From Mesorhizobium sp. L-2-11 (GTDB taxonomy: Bacteria; Pseudomonadota; Alphaproteobacteria; Rhizobiales; Rhizobiaceae), in assembly GCF_016756595.1 (NCBI RefSeq), contig NZ_AP023257.1, positions 3,240,001 through 3,304,000 on the forward strand: 64,000 bases of DNA, in the 5' to 3' direction. Made by a program: the position numbers and the translations under genes. Within the stretch, counting starts at the first letter, position 1. Each line of letters opens with the position of its first letter. This document shows positions 16,415 to 25,543 of this stretch, piece after piece. The notes beneath the pieces are model-generated. The model was not told the DNA's origin and did no database searches. It was given only the letters and a program-made list of their open reading frames with translations.

Positions 16415-17601
16415 TAGGCAGCGTTGACCAATGCCATGCCCTCGAACTGGTGATAGCCGATCGCCGTTGCAAGCACGGTCCTGGGAATGCCGTTGAACGG
16501 CTTCTCGCTGGCGGCGTCAAAAGCCGGGTAGGCGGCCTTGCGTTCGACAGCCAGTGCCGCCAGCGCCACGGCGAAGGGAAACTGCGCTTCCTTCATGTGG
16601 CCGGTCAGCGTCGAAAAACCGCGTGCGGCAATCGCCGGATTGGCGTCGAGCGCCGATTTCTCGGCAGCGGTCGCGGCATGGGCACCCGAAGCGCCTGAAA
16701 TCGTCAGCAGTTCGCCGTTCGGCAATGCCGCCTGGCTGAGCAGCGCGGCAATCTCGTCATCGAGCTCGCCCTGCCGGCGGTCGGCGCGTCCGGATACGAC
16801 CGGGCCGAGTTCGGCATAGATCTTTCGCCCGCGGCTGATCGCGTGCTCGCGCTGTTCCAGGACGAGAAATGCGCCGCCTGATCCAGTCACCACGCCGCCG
16901 CCTTCGGCGCCCTGTCGCTGCCAGACCGGTCTCCAGGGGCCACGATGCAGGTAGCCGGCGAGCTCATAACCAAGCAGCATGTCGGAATGCTCGGTCTGGA
17001 AGGCGCCGCCGACCAGTATATGCGTCGATTGGCCGGAGCGGATGCGCGCCGCGGCTGTCTCAACGGCAGCGACGCCGGCACCTTCCTCGCCCATGAAGGT
17101 GCGCGACGAGCCGGTCACCTTGTGGACGATCGAGATGTTGCCGGCGAGCAGGTTGGAAAGCTGCGCCAGAAACAGCGTCGGCCGCAATTCGGTGGTCAGT
17201 TTCTCGTTGAGCAGCACGTCGCGGTCGTTGCGGCTTTCGGACGCTGCGAGAATGTCGGCGTCGACCGCCTCGTCACGCTCGCCGCCGCCGGCAGCCACCA
17301 CCATGTCCATGGTCGTGCAGAGGTCGTCATTGCCCTTGATGCCGGCATCGTCCAGCGCCATGCCGGCGGCGTAGGTGCCAAGCCGCTGCCAGGTTTCCAT
17401 CTGCCGCTGGTCGCCGCGCTTGGCGATCTGCAGGTTCCAGTCGATCTCCGGCAGCGGATGGACGGTATAGGGCGAGAAGCGCGTGGCTTCGAGCACCGGC
17501 TCCAGGCCGGGCTGGACGAGCTTGCGCCAATGCGCATCCGGACCTTCTCCCAGCGAAGAGACAAGGCCGATGCCTGATATGACGACGTCGTGGGGGCTCA
17601 T
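16414..17601 (-). CDS. fabF: Ketosynthase-like protein of the acpXL cluster lacking the active-site Cys
   Basis: A 395-residue protein with the KAS II fold ('VVISGIGLVSSLGEG' at the start). The active-site region reads 'KVTGSSRTFMGEEGAG', with Ser at about residue 165 where the nucleophile Cys is expected, and the first catalytic His motif is replaced by 'SGASGAHAAT'. 'STLTGHM' still keeps a second His. It therefore cannot be a standard condensing enzyme. By analogy to chain-length factors it may form a heterodimer with the complete FabF encoded next and set chain length. It starts 18 bases after acpXL, so the two are co-transcribed. Confidence 0.88.
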   Translation of the reverse strand: MSPHDVVISGIGLVSSLGEGPDAHWRKLVQPGLEPVLEATRFSPYTVHPLPEIDWNLQIAKRGDQRQMETWQRLGTYAAGMALDDAGIKGNDDLCTTMDMVVAAGGGERDEAVDADILAASESRNDRDVLLNEKLTTELRPTLFLAQLSNLLAGNISIVHKVTGSSRTFMGEEGAGVAAVETAAARIRSGQSTHILVGGAFQTEHSDMLLGYELAGYLHRGPWRPVWQRQGAEGGGVVTGSGGAFLVLEQREHAISRGRKIYAELGPVVSGRADRRQGELDDEIAALLSQAALPNGELLTISGASGAHAATAAEKSALDANPAIAARGFSTLTGHMKEAQFPFAVALAALAVERKAAYPAFDAASEKPFNGIPRTVLATAIGYHQFEGMALVNAA

Positions 17602-17619
17602 GGGAGGCTGTTGTGGGGC

Positions 17620-17901
17620 TTAGGCGTTCTTTGCCATTACCAGCGCGTCGATCTTGGCGCACAGGTTCTTCATGACGAAGTACTCATCGGTCGAGGCCTT
17701 GCCGTCATTGACCTCTTGCGTCCACTTTTCCAGCGGCACCTTGATGCCGAATTCCTTGTCGATGGCAAAGACGATGTCGAGGAAGTCGAGGCTGTCGATG
17801 CCGAGATCATCGATAGTGTGGCTTTCAGGAGTGATCGTGTCGATATCGATCTCACTGGTGTCGGCGATGATCTTGGCGACTTTGTCGAACGTGGTGGACA
17901 A
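17620..17901 (-). CDS. acpXL: Acyl carrier protein AcpXL
   Basis: A 93-residue specialised acyl carrier protein for the very-long-chain fatty acid of rhizobial lipid A. The phosphopantetheine site is Ser37 in '[15 protein letters not shown]'. Length and sequence agree with known AcpXL proteins, which are longer than ordinary ACP. It begins at a TTG (17901) with AAGGA 9 bases upstream; no ATG lies near, and an upstream extension has no ACP similarity. It is the first gene of the cluster ending with lpxXL. Confidence 0.93.
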   Translation of the reverse strand: MSTTFDKVAKIIADTSEIDIDTITPESHTIDDLGIDSLDFLDIVFAIDKEFGIKVPLEKWTQEVNDGKASTDEYFVMKNLCAKIDALVMAKNA

Positions 17902-18087
17902 GGGCTTTTCCTTCGGTGGCGGGCGGACTCTGTCCGCATGTGGTTGCGCGCTGTCTAATCGGTTTTTCCGGGCAGGAAAAGGCCTGAACGCCGGGCGCAG
18001 ATGGGATACCCACTTCGTAAACGCAAGAAGAGCCGTCGGAGACGCTACCGGCGATATGCCGCAACCACCCAATGCGGACCTTCGCGA

Positions 18088-18558
18088 TCAGTATGGCCAA
18101 AGCTCCCGCTTGCGTTCTTCAAAGCCGAGCACGCGTTTGCTGTTGGTCCACCGCGCGACCTCGCCCTCCATTCCATCCGGATCCTTGAAGGTCACAAGAC
18201 GGACAGCGCCGAAATCTGTAATGGTCCCATCCGAGGCGCCGGCTTTCACCAGACGTCGCCTGACTTCCTGCAAGCACTCTTCATCGTCCACCTTCAGCGC
18301 AAGATGATCTATGTGACCTCTCTTGCCCATCTGCATCGACCCGTCTTCATACCCCGTTGGTTCCGGCATTTGGAACGGATGAAGGGCAAAGCCACCTCCA
18401 ACGTCGATAAGTGAGTGACGAAGAGTGCCGCCACCGGGACCGGGCTCGGACAGATCGAACTTCGTTTCGGCGTCGAAGATTTCTCCATAAAAGCGAATGA
18501 AACGGTCCATGTCGTGTGTGAACAGCGTCAGATGGTGCGCACCAACGGTTACAGGCAT
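18088..18558 (-). CDS. VOC superfamily protein
   Basis: A 156-residue single-domain glyoxalase/extradiol-dioxygenase-like protein. 'GAHHLTLFTHDMDRFIRFY' is the first module, 'GHIDHLALKVDD' the start of the second and 'FKDPDGMEGEVARW' the last strand. The metal ligands typical of the family (His, His, Glu) appear to be there. The start at 18558 is an ATG giving the expected first strand. Substrate unknown; neighbours give no hint. Confidence 0.82.
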   Translation of the reverse strand: MPVTVGAHHLTLFTHDMDRFIRFYGEIFDAETKFDLSEPGPGGGTLRHSLIDVGGGFALHPFQMPEPTGYEDGSMQMGKRGHIDHLALKVDDEECLQEVRRRLVKAGASDGTITDFGAVRLVTFKDPDGMEGEVARWTNSKRVLGFEERKRELWPY

Positions 18559-18761
18559 GCCGAAGCTCCCTTGCCGAATATATGACGAGCATACCATCTC
18601 GCGTTGAACCGGGCGACCTGGAGCCGCGATACATCACTGAACGCGAACGGCCGATTCGGTCCGCAAAGCGACTGTTCGATACATTGGGGCTGGATTTCCA
18701 CTCCCCAGACGACCTACACGAGGGGCGGAGACAAAACGCTTTCAGCCCGCTCCAGCGCTGA

Positions 18762-19310
18762 TCAGAAGGTGACGCGGCCGAGCACGCGCAGGCCGTCGTC
18801 TTGCGGCTCGACGATCACGGCTTCGCCTTCGCGCGGCGAGATGCCGGTGAGCGCCATGATGTTCTCCAGATGGGTGACCATGACGACATTGTCGGAGCCG
18901 GAATAGGCGCGGATCTCGTTCATCACCGCCTCGATCTGAGCGGCTTTCTCGCTCGCCTCGGTCTTCAGCAGGTCAAGCGGGGCAAAGGGCTCGGGCTCTT
19001 CTCTGAACGCGGTGCGGGCCGTGTCGAGGGCGCGGCAATAGCGGCTGGACAGCACGCGCTCGACCGGTGCCGCGCGGGCAGCGAACAGCGCGCCGATCTT
19101 GCGCGCCTGCTGCTTGCCGCGGACCGACAAATTGACCTGAGTGGCGCAGTTGTCGATGTCGAAATTCGCCCGGTCGGTGGTGCCGGTGACCATGGCATGG
19201 CGAAGCAGCACGACATGTCCGCCGTCGCGCAGCAGCGCCCAGCCGGCCTCAGTCGCATGCGCCGCGGCGGGGATGACGAGCAGAAACAGAGCCAGGGCAG
19301 ATCGAATCAT
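18762..19310 (-). CDS. Exported histidine phosphatase superfamily protein
   Basis: A 182-residue protein with a signal peptide (about residues 1-19, ending 'PAAAHA') and a histidine phosphatase domain. The phospho-accepting His is in 'LLRHAM', the conserved Arg in 'SSRYCRALDTA', and the second His in 'VTHLENI'. Periplasmic location is inferred. The domain is short for the family. The start at 19310 has AAAGGA 7 bases upstream. Substrate unknown. Confidence 0.82.
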   Translation of the reverse strand: MIRSALALFLLVIPAAAHATEAGWALLRDGGHVVLLRHAMVTGTTDRANFDIDNCATQVNLSVRGKQQARKIGALFAARAAPVERVLSSRYCRALDTARTAFREEPEPFAPLDLLKTEASEKAAQIEAVMNEIRAYSGSDNVVMVTHLENIMALTGISPREGEAVIVEPQDDGLRVLGRVTF

Positions 19311-19507
19311 CAAGCGTCCTTTTCCGGTGACCGGCAGGTGGGTTCCGGGTGATCGGCATATAGGGACGGCAAAGTCAGTTGAAAAACAAGCACGACCGGG
19401 GCACGTTCAACCCTGCGCACGACCAAGGCCCTGGCTGTCTGCGAGGGCAGGCCGCTCCGGAAGGCGGGCGGTTGCGCTCAAATCCGGGTTCGCCTATCAG
19501 GGGAAAA

Positions 19508-20455
19508 ATGTCCCCGCTCATCGAAACCGTCCTTTTTGTCTTCGGTCTTGTCGCGCTCGGCTATCTGGCCGGGCTGACCGGCTACCTGAAGGCCGAGGCG
19601 GGCGAGGCCATCGCCGAATTCGCCGTCGGGGTGGCGATGCCGCTGCTTCTGTTCCGCACCATGGTCAACGCCGATTTTCATGGCACTGCGCCCTGGTTGT
19701 TCTGGGGCGCCTATTTTACGGCCGCCGCAGTGACGTGGGCCGCTGGCCACCTGGTCATCACCCGGGTGTTCGGGCGCGACGCGCGTGCCGGGGTCGTCGG
19801 CGGCGTGTCGTCGGCTTTTTCCAACCTCGTCCTGCTCGGCATCCCGTTCGTCCTTGGCACATTCGGGGCAAGTGGATTCGAAGTGCTGTCACTGCTGATT
19901 TCCGTGCATTTGCCGACGATGATCATGGCATCGATCATCCTGTTTGAGATCTTTGGCCGCGGTGACGAGCATGTGCATCCGCTGCGCATCATCCGGCGCT
20001 TCTTTCGAAAGCTGCTCTCCAATCCGCTGATCATCGGCATACTGGCTGGATGGGTGTGGCGTATCACCGGCCTGCCATTGCCGGCGCTGGCCGTGCGGCT
20101 GGTCGACGCGCTGGCCAACATCGCCGGACCGGTCGCGCTGTTTGCCATGGGGCTGGGCCTGTGCCGTTTCGGCATCTCCGGCAATGTGCGGCCGGCGCTG
20201 GCGCTGTCGGCGCTGAAGCTGATGCTGATGCCGGCCGTCGCGCTCGGCCTGGTCTGGCTGCTTGGCCTGCCGCCGCTGTCGGCGAAGGTGGCGGTCGTGG
20301 CCGCCGCGCTGCCATCCGGGGTGAATTCCTATTTGATCGCGACGCAGTTCAACACCGGCCAGGCGCTTGCATCGAACCAGATGACCATCGCCACCGCCTG
20401 CGCGGTCGTCACCACGGCCTTTTGGCTGACGGTGGTGGTCCAGGTGTTTGGATAG
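19508..20455 (+). CDS. AEC-family transporter
   Basis: A 315-residue inner-membrane protein with about ten hydrophobic helices, of the auxin efflux carrier/malonate-type family. 'AFSNLVLLGIPF' and 'ALPSGVNSYLIA' are the conserved helix-break motifs after helices 4 and 9. In bacteria the family moves malonate and other small acids; the substrate here is unknown. The start at 19508 has GGGGAAAA just before it; the open frame upstream lacks a membrane segment. Confidence 0.88.
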   Translation: MSPLIETVLFVFGLVALGYLAGLTGYLKAEAGEAIAEFAVGVAMPLLLFRTMVNADFHGTAPWLFWGAYFTAAAVTWAAGHLVITRVFGRDARAGVVGGVSSAFSNLVLLGIPFVLGTFGASGFEVLSLLISVHLPTMIMASIILFEIFGRGDEHVHPLRIIRRFFRKLLSNPLIIGILAGWVWRITGLPLPALAVRLVDALANIAGPVALFAMGLGLCRFGISGNVRPALALSALKLMLMPAVALGLVWLLGLPPLSAKVAVVAAALPSGVNSYLIATQFNTGQALASNQMTIATACAVVTTAFWLTVVVQVFG

Positions 20456-20752
20456 GCGAACGGCAGTGTCGTGCGCATTCGGCGCCCACGCGCCCATCGA
20501 TACGCAGCGTTCCGTTTAAAAAACACACCGCTATTCTCGACCCGTGCCTGACCGGACGACACGCCTCAGCTGCATGGAGGCGCAGAATCGGCCTCGCTTT
20601 GGCTGGCCCAAACCCTATATGCCATCTTGCGATTGATTGCGGGGCTTGCCCTAGGTAAAGAGCAGTGGCTCCAGGCGTGCCGGTATCGATGCGCACGCCC
20701 GTCAAGGAAATCCAGATAGCGGCCCGTCAGCGCGCCGAACGGAGGCTAGACC
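20456..20752. other. Intergenic region with no recognised gene
   Basis: About 297 bases between the AEC transporter gene and the aldehyde dehydrogenase gene. I see no coding signature and no terminator of note. A T/A-rich patch (TTCCGTTTAAAAAACAC, near 20510) could belong to a promoter for the dehydrogenase gene. Confidence 0.4.
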
Positions 20753-22210
20753 ATGCTTCAGAAAACCAGCCATTTCATGCGCCAGGCCAATCTCATCAAT
20801 GGCGAGTGGGTGCAGGCCGACAGCGGCCAGACGGTCGACGTCAACAATCCGGCCACCGGCCTCAAGATCGGCACCGTGCCGAAGTCGGGCAAGGTCGAAA
20901 CGCGCCGCGCCATCGAAGCTGCCGACACCGCCTTCCAGACATGGCGCAAGACCACCGCGCTCAAGCGTTCAAAACTGTTGCGCAAGCTGCATGATGCCAT
21001 GATGGACAACCAGGACGTGCTGGCCGAGCTGCTGACCATCGAACAGGGCAAGTCGCTGTTCGAATCAAAGGGCGAGATCGGTTCGGCGGCGTCCTACATA
21101 TTGTGGTTCGCCGAAGAAGGCCGCCGCACCTATGGTGATGTCGTGCCATCGCCCTGGGCGGACCGCCGCATCCTGGTGACCAAGGAGCCGGTCGGCGTCA
21201 TCGCCGCCATCACGCCGTGGAATTTCCCGTCCTCGATGCTGGCCCGCAAGCTCGGCCCGGCACTTGCCGCCGGCTGCACCGCGGTGGTCAAACCGGCGTC
21301 GCAGACGCCTTATTCCGGCCTTGCCTGGGGCGCGCTCGCCGAGGAAGTCGGCTTCCCCAAAGGCGTCATCAACATCCTGACCGGCGCCGCCAGCGAGATC
21401 GGCGACGAGATCTGCGCCAACCCGCTGGTCAAGAAGATCACCTTCACCGGCTCGACCGAGGTCGGCAAGATCCTGATCCAGAAGTCGTCCGTCACCGTCA
21501 AGAAGGTGTCGATGGAACTCGGCGGCAACGCCCCGTTCCTGGTCTTCGACGACGCCGATATCGAGCGCGCCGTCGCTGGGGCGATCACCGCCAAATACCG
21601 CAATTCCGGCCAGACCTGCGTCTGCACCAATCGCTTCCTGGTTCAGGCCGGCGTCTACGACAAGTTCGTCGAAAAGCTCGCCGCCGCCAGCAACGGGCTG
21701 AAGGTCGGTTCCGGCCTCGATGACGGCGTGCAGCAGGGGCCGCTGATCGACGAGAAGGCAGTCGAGAAGGTCGAGGAACTGATCGCCGACGCCACGGCCA
21801 AGGGCGGCAAGGTCGTCGCCGGCGGCAAGCGCCATGCGCTGGGCGGTTCGTTCTTCCAGCCGACGGTGATCGCCGATGCGACGCCGAAGATGCGCTTCAT
21901 GAAGGAAGAGATCTTTGGCCCGGTAGCACCGGTGTTCAAGTTCGAAACCGAAGAGGAAGCGATCGCACTCGCCAACGATACCGAGTTCGGCCTCGCCTGC
22001 TATTTCTACACCGGCGATCTCGGCCGCGCCTTCCGGGTCATGGAAGGGCTGAAATACGGCATGGTCGGCGTCAATGAAGGCCTCATCACCACGCCTGAGG
22101 CGCCGTTCGGCGGCGTCAAGGAATCAGGCCTCGGCAAGGAAGGCGGACATCAGGGCATCGAGGATTATCTCGACACCAAATATGTCTGCATCGGCGGCCT
22201 CGGCCTCTGA
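20753..22210 (+). CDS. gabD: NAD(P)-dependent succinate-semialdehyde dehydrogenase
   Basis: A 485-residue aldehyde dehydrogenase oxidising succinate semialdehyde to succinate at the end of 4-aminobutyrate catabolism. Catalytic residues are visible: Glu255 in 'MELGGNAPF' and Cys289 in 'SGQTCVCTNRF', with the Cys-Val-Cys pair seen in GabD proteins. The cofactor motif 'FTGSTEVGK' and 'TPWNFPSSM' are intact. The ATG at 20753 has GGAGG 9 bases upstream. No GABA transaminase gene is adjacent, so related short aldehydes remain possible substrates. Confidence 0.92.
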   Translation: MLQKTSHFMRQANLINGEWVQADSGQTVDVNNPATGLKIGTVPKSGKVETRRAIEAADTAFQTWRKTTALKRSKLLRKLHDAMMDNQDVLAELLTIEQGKSLFESKGEIGSAASYILWFAEEGRRTYGDVVPSPWADRRILVTKEPVGVIAAITPWNFPSSMLARKLGPALAAGCTAVVKPASQTPYSGLAWGALAEEVGFPKGVINILTGAASEIGDEICANPLVKKITFTGSTEVGKILIQKSSVTVKKVSMELGGNAPFLVFDDADIERAVAGAITAKYRNSGQTCVCTNRFLVQAGVYDKFVEKLAAASNGLKVGSGLDDGVQQGPLIDEKAVEKVEELIADATAKGGKVVAGGKRHALGGSFFQPTVIADATPKMRFMKEEIFGPVAPVFKFETEEEAIALANDTEFGLACYFYTGDLGRAFRVMEGLKYGMVGVNEGLITTPEAPFGGVKESGLGKEGGHQGIEDYLDTKYVCIGGLGL

Positions 22211-22289
22211 TCGGTAAGGGCCTTTCGACTGTCAACAGACCCAAGCCGGCCCGAAAGGCCGGGCGGGGATCGATCAACCAACTTCGGGC

Positions 22290-23321
22290 ATGGCGATGAA
22301 GGACGGCGAGGTTTTCGGCACGACGCAGGCAGGCGAAGCCATCCGCCGCTTCAGCATCCGCGGCGGCGGCCTCACCGCCAATATCATCGGGCTGGGCGCC
22401 ATCATCCAGGATCTGCGCCTGGCCGGCCACGATGCGCCGCTGGTGCTCGGCTATGACAGTTTCGAGCCCTATGAAACGGATACCGCCTTCTTCGGCGCCG
22501 TCGTCGGGCGCTATGCCAACCGTATCCGCGATGGCCGCTTCACCATCGCCGGCCAGCGCTACCAGACCGAGCGCAACTTCCTCGACAAGCACACGCTGCA
22601 TGGCGGCTCGCAAGGTTTTTCGCACCGGCCATGGGAGGTTTCGCTGCATGGCAGGGATTTCGTCACCCTGGCCTTGCACGATCCCGACGGCACCATGGGT
22701 TTTCCCGGCGCGCTCGACGTGACCTGCACCTACCGGCTGAAAATCCCAGGCACGCTCAGCGTCGAGCTGACCGCCACCTGCGAGGAGCCGACGCTGTGCA
22801 ACCTCACCCAGCACTCCTATTTCAACCTGGATGACGGCGGCGCCGGCGACATCCTCGACCACCGGCTGATGCTGAACGCCGGCGCCTATCTTCCGGTCGA
22901 TGGCGACCTGATCCCGACCGGCGTCGTGAAGCCGGTCGACGGCTCGCCGTTCGATTTCCGCCAGGCGCGGCCGCTGCGCATGGAAAGCGAGGGCAAGCAG
23001 CTGCCCTACGACCAGAATTTCTGCCTGGCCTCGACGCGTGGGCCGCTCAAGCTGGCATCATGGGCGCAAGGCGCGAATTCCGGCGTCGAGATGGAGCTGT
23101 GGACCACGGAGCCGGGCGTCCAGCTCTATACCGGCCAGTATCTGGCGCCGCCTTCGCCGGGGCTCGAGGGACGTCACTACAAGGCTTATTCGGGCTTCTG
23201 CCTGGAGCCGCAGGTCTGGCCGGACGCGCCGAACCGGCCCTATTTCCCGCAGGCGACGCTATGGCCGGGCCAGATCTACCACCATGTGACGGAATACCGG
23301 TTCCGACTGCCTGGCGCCTGA
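22290..23321 (+). CDS. galM: Aldose 1-epimerase
   Basis: A 343-residue mutarotase interconverting alpha and beta anomers of hexoses. The family's substrate-binding 'GRYANRI', 'HTLHGG' (His) and 'TQHSYFNLD' (catalytic His) are all present. It follows gabD by 79 bases on the same strand, without an obvious functional link. The start at 22290 gives 'MAMKDGEVFGTT', a normal beginning. Confidence 0.92.
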   Translation: MAMKDGEVFGTTQAGEAIRRFSIRGGGLTANIIGLGAIIQDLRLAGHDAPLVLGYDSFEPYETDTAFFGAVVGRYANRIRDGRFTIAGQRYQTERNFLDKHTLHGGSQGFSHRPWEVSLHGRDFVTLALHDPDGTMGFPGALDVTCTYRLKIPGTLSVELTATCEEPTLCNLTQHSYFNLDDGGAGDILDHRLMLNAGAYLPVDGDLIPTGVVKPVDGSPFDFRQARPLRMESEGKQLPYDQNFCLASTRGPLKLASWAQGANSGVEMELWTTEPGVQLYTGQYLAPPSPGLEGRHYKAYSGFCLEPQVWPDAPNRPYFPQATLWPGQIYHHVTEYRFRLPGA

Positions 23322-23673
23322 GGCCGGAGGCTGGTATCGGTTTAGCTGTACCGACCTTCGGTCCGGAAAGGATCAGGCGTAAAGTTCAAAAAGCGTCCTT
23401 TGCGCTTCCATTGGACGCGCGACGCTCTGGGATCGGAACCCAATCACTGTAGCGATCGAGTTCGGACCCTTCTCGGACATTTGCGGCCGATAGCCGGATG
23501 ACGCAAGTTGACCCAATCTCGGGTCATTCCGGCGGCGATAGAGCGTCTTGAAAGCCGACATTCAGCGAAACCAGCGGTCCTGGACGTGGCGATCGAAACA
23601 GAGCGCATCGGTGCACACAGCACGGCGGTTAGGTGGTATGATGCCCGTCTGGTCAGCCTTTCCAGGGATAAGC
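23322..23673. other. Intergenic region with no recognised gene
   Basis: 352 bases between galM and the first cyclase gene. I find no protein-like frame, no clear terminator and no repeat shared with other gaps. The promoter of the cyclase gene must lie here but I cannot place it. Confidence 0.4.
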
Positions 23674-25404
23674 ATGGAACGCCGTTTGGCCGCGATCCTG
23701 GCAGTGGATGTAGTCGGTTTTAGCCGCCTGATGGAGGTCGACGAAGCCGGCACGCTGGCTGCCCTCAAGATCCGCCGCAAGGAAGTGCTGAGGCCTCTGG
23801 TTGCCAAGCATCGCGGACGCATCTTCAAGGTCGCCGGCGATGGCGTGCTGGTGGAGTTCGCCAGCGCTGTCAACGCCGTGCAATGCGCGATCGAGCTCCA
23901 GGCGGGCATGGCCGCCGCAAACAGCGATCAGCCTGAGGAGCGGCTGATCGTGCTGCGCATCGGCGTCAATCTGGGTGACGTCATTGTCGAAGGCAGTGAT
24001 CTCTATGGCGACGGCGTCAACATCGCCGCGAGGCTCGAAAGCATCGCCGAACCGGGTTCGATCCTGGTCTCCGGGACCGCGCATGACCACATCAGGAACA
24101 AAGTCCAAGTAGACTTCGACGATCTCGGTACGCAGACCCTGAAGAACATTGCCGAGCCGGTTCGGATCTATCGGGTCGCCGGAACACCGGCTGTTGCGGT
24201 CGTGACGCCCAGAGTCACAGCCGAGAAGCCTGCCATCGCCGTCTTGCCGTTTGTGAACATGAGCAGTGATCCCGAGCAGGAGTACTTCGCGGACGGCATG
24301 ACCGAAGACATCATCACGGAACTCTCGCGCTTCAAGAGCCTCTTGGTCATCGCGCGCAATTCCTCATTTTACTACAAAGGGCGGTCGCCGAGGATCCAGG
24401 ACGTCGGGCGCGAACTCGGCGTGCGCTGGATCGTCGAAGGCAGCGTGCGCAAGGCCGGGAACTGGGTACGCATAACGGCCCAGCTCATCGACGCCGCGAC
24501 TGGGGCGCACGTGTGGGCGGAACGCTATGACCGCACGCTCGACGCCATTTTCGAGGTCCAAGACGAGGTCGTGCAAGCAATCGTCGGTACAATACCGGGG
24601 CATCTTGGTCGAATCGCAGTCGAGCACGCGCGCCGGAGGCCGCCGGCGAACCTCACGGCCTTCGACCATTTGCTGCGGGGACGTTGGGCTCTGTTTCACT
24701 CCACTGATGGCCTGCAAAGTGCCCTGGTTCATCTGGAGAAAGCGATCGAGGCCGATCCGAACTATGCGGCCGCGCACGCGCAGATCGCCACCGCCTTTGC
24801 CTATGGCATCTATGCGTTGGGCCTTGAACCGAAGATTGCGATGGAGCGCGCGTGCCATCATGCGGCGCGCGCAGTGGCGCTCGACGGCGGCGATACCGAA
24901 GTCAATGCGGCTGCCGCTTCCGCCTATATCACGAGCGGCATGCATGAGCTTGCCGATCTTCACTCCGCGCGTGCAACGGCGAGCAATCCGAATGATGCAT
25001 TGGCCCTCTTCAGCCGCGGATTTGTTCTCGCCCATCTGGGTCGACCGTCCGAGGCGATCGAAATCTTCTCTCAAATGCAGAGGATCGACCCTTTGGCGCC
25101 GGATGATGCCAGATCGGAGGTGCTGTGCGACTGCCACTTCATGTTGGGAGAGTACGAGACAGTAATTGGGATCCTCAGGCACAGGCACGATGTGCCGGCC
25201 TATATGCGCCTGATCGAAGCTGCAGCCTACGCACAGCTGGGTCGCATCGAGGAGTCGAAAGCGGCTGTGGCGGCTTTCCATCGAAGTCCAGCCCCCAAGC
25301 CGGACCCAAAGACGATGATTGCTTCGCAGATGCGCATGATCGCTCATCAAGAAGACCGCGAACGCTGGCTTGAGGGCTACCGCAAGGCAGGCCTGCCCGT
25401 ATGA
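23674..25404 (+). CDS. Class III adenylate/guanylate cyclase with TolB-like and TPR regions
   Basis: A 576-residue soluble protein. Residues about 1-165 form a class III cyclase domain: metal Asp in 'AVDVVGFSRLM', second Asp in 'KVAGDGVLVEF', and the Asn/Arg pair in 'GDGVNIAARLE'. Residues about 190-310 match the TolB/FlgO-like region often attached to rhizobial cyclases ('IAVLPFVNMSSDPEQEYFA'). The rest is helical tetratricopeptide repeats. It makes a cyclic nucleotide, probably cAMP, in response to an unknown input. An ATG 36 bases upstream is possible, but 'MERRLAAIL' is the usual start. A second, membrane-bound cyclase gene lies 1.3 kb downstream. Confidence 0.88.
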   Translation: MERRLAAILAVDVVGFSRLMEVDEAGTLAALKIRRKEVLRPLVAKHRGRIFKVAGDGVLVEFASAVNAVQCAIELQAGMAAANSDQPEERLIVLRIGVNLGDVIVEGSDLYGDGVNIAARLESIAEPGSILVSGTAHDHIRNKVQVDFDDLGTQTLKNIAEPVRIYRVAGTPAVAVVTPRVTAEKPAIAVLPFVNMSSDPEQEYFADGMTEDIITELSRFKSLLVIARNSSFYYKGRSPRIQDVGRELGVRWIVEGSVRKAGNWVRITAQLIDAATGAHVWAERYDRTLDAIFEVQDEVVQAIVGTIPGHLGRIAVEHARRRPPANLTAFDHLLRGRWALFHSTDGLQSALVHLEKAIEADPNYAAAHAQIATAFAYGIYALGLEPKIAMERACHHAARAVALDGGDTEVNAAAASAYITSGMHELADLHSARATASNPNDALALFSRGFVLAHLGRPSEAIEIFSQMQRIDPLAPDDARSEVLCDCHFMLGEYETVIGILRHRHDVPAYMRLIEAAAYAQLGRIEESKAAVAAFHRSPAPKPDPKTMIASQMRMIAHQEDRERWLEGYRKAGLPV

Positions 25405-25543
25405 CGCCGTCTCGCAGTCCTGACCCCGACGCGGCCCGTCGAACCGAGTGCGCTGTAGGAACAGCCAAGACATCCGCGCTCGCGGAAAAGGACTGTCGGC
25501 GCTGACGGGATTGGCGTAAACTACGGTCTTTGGGGTGCAATCC

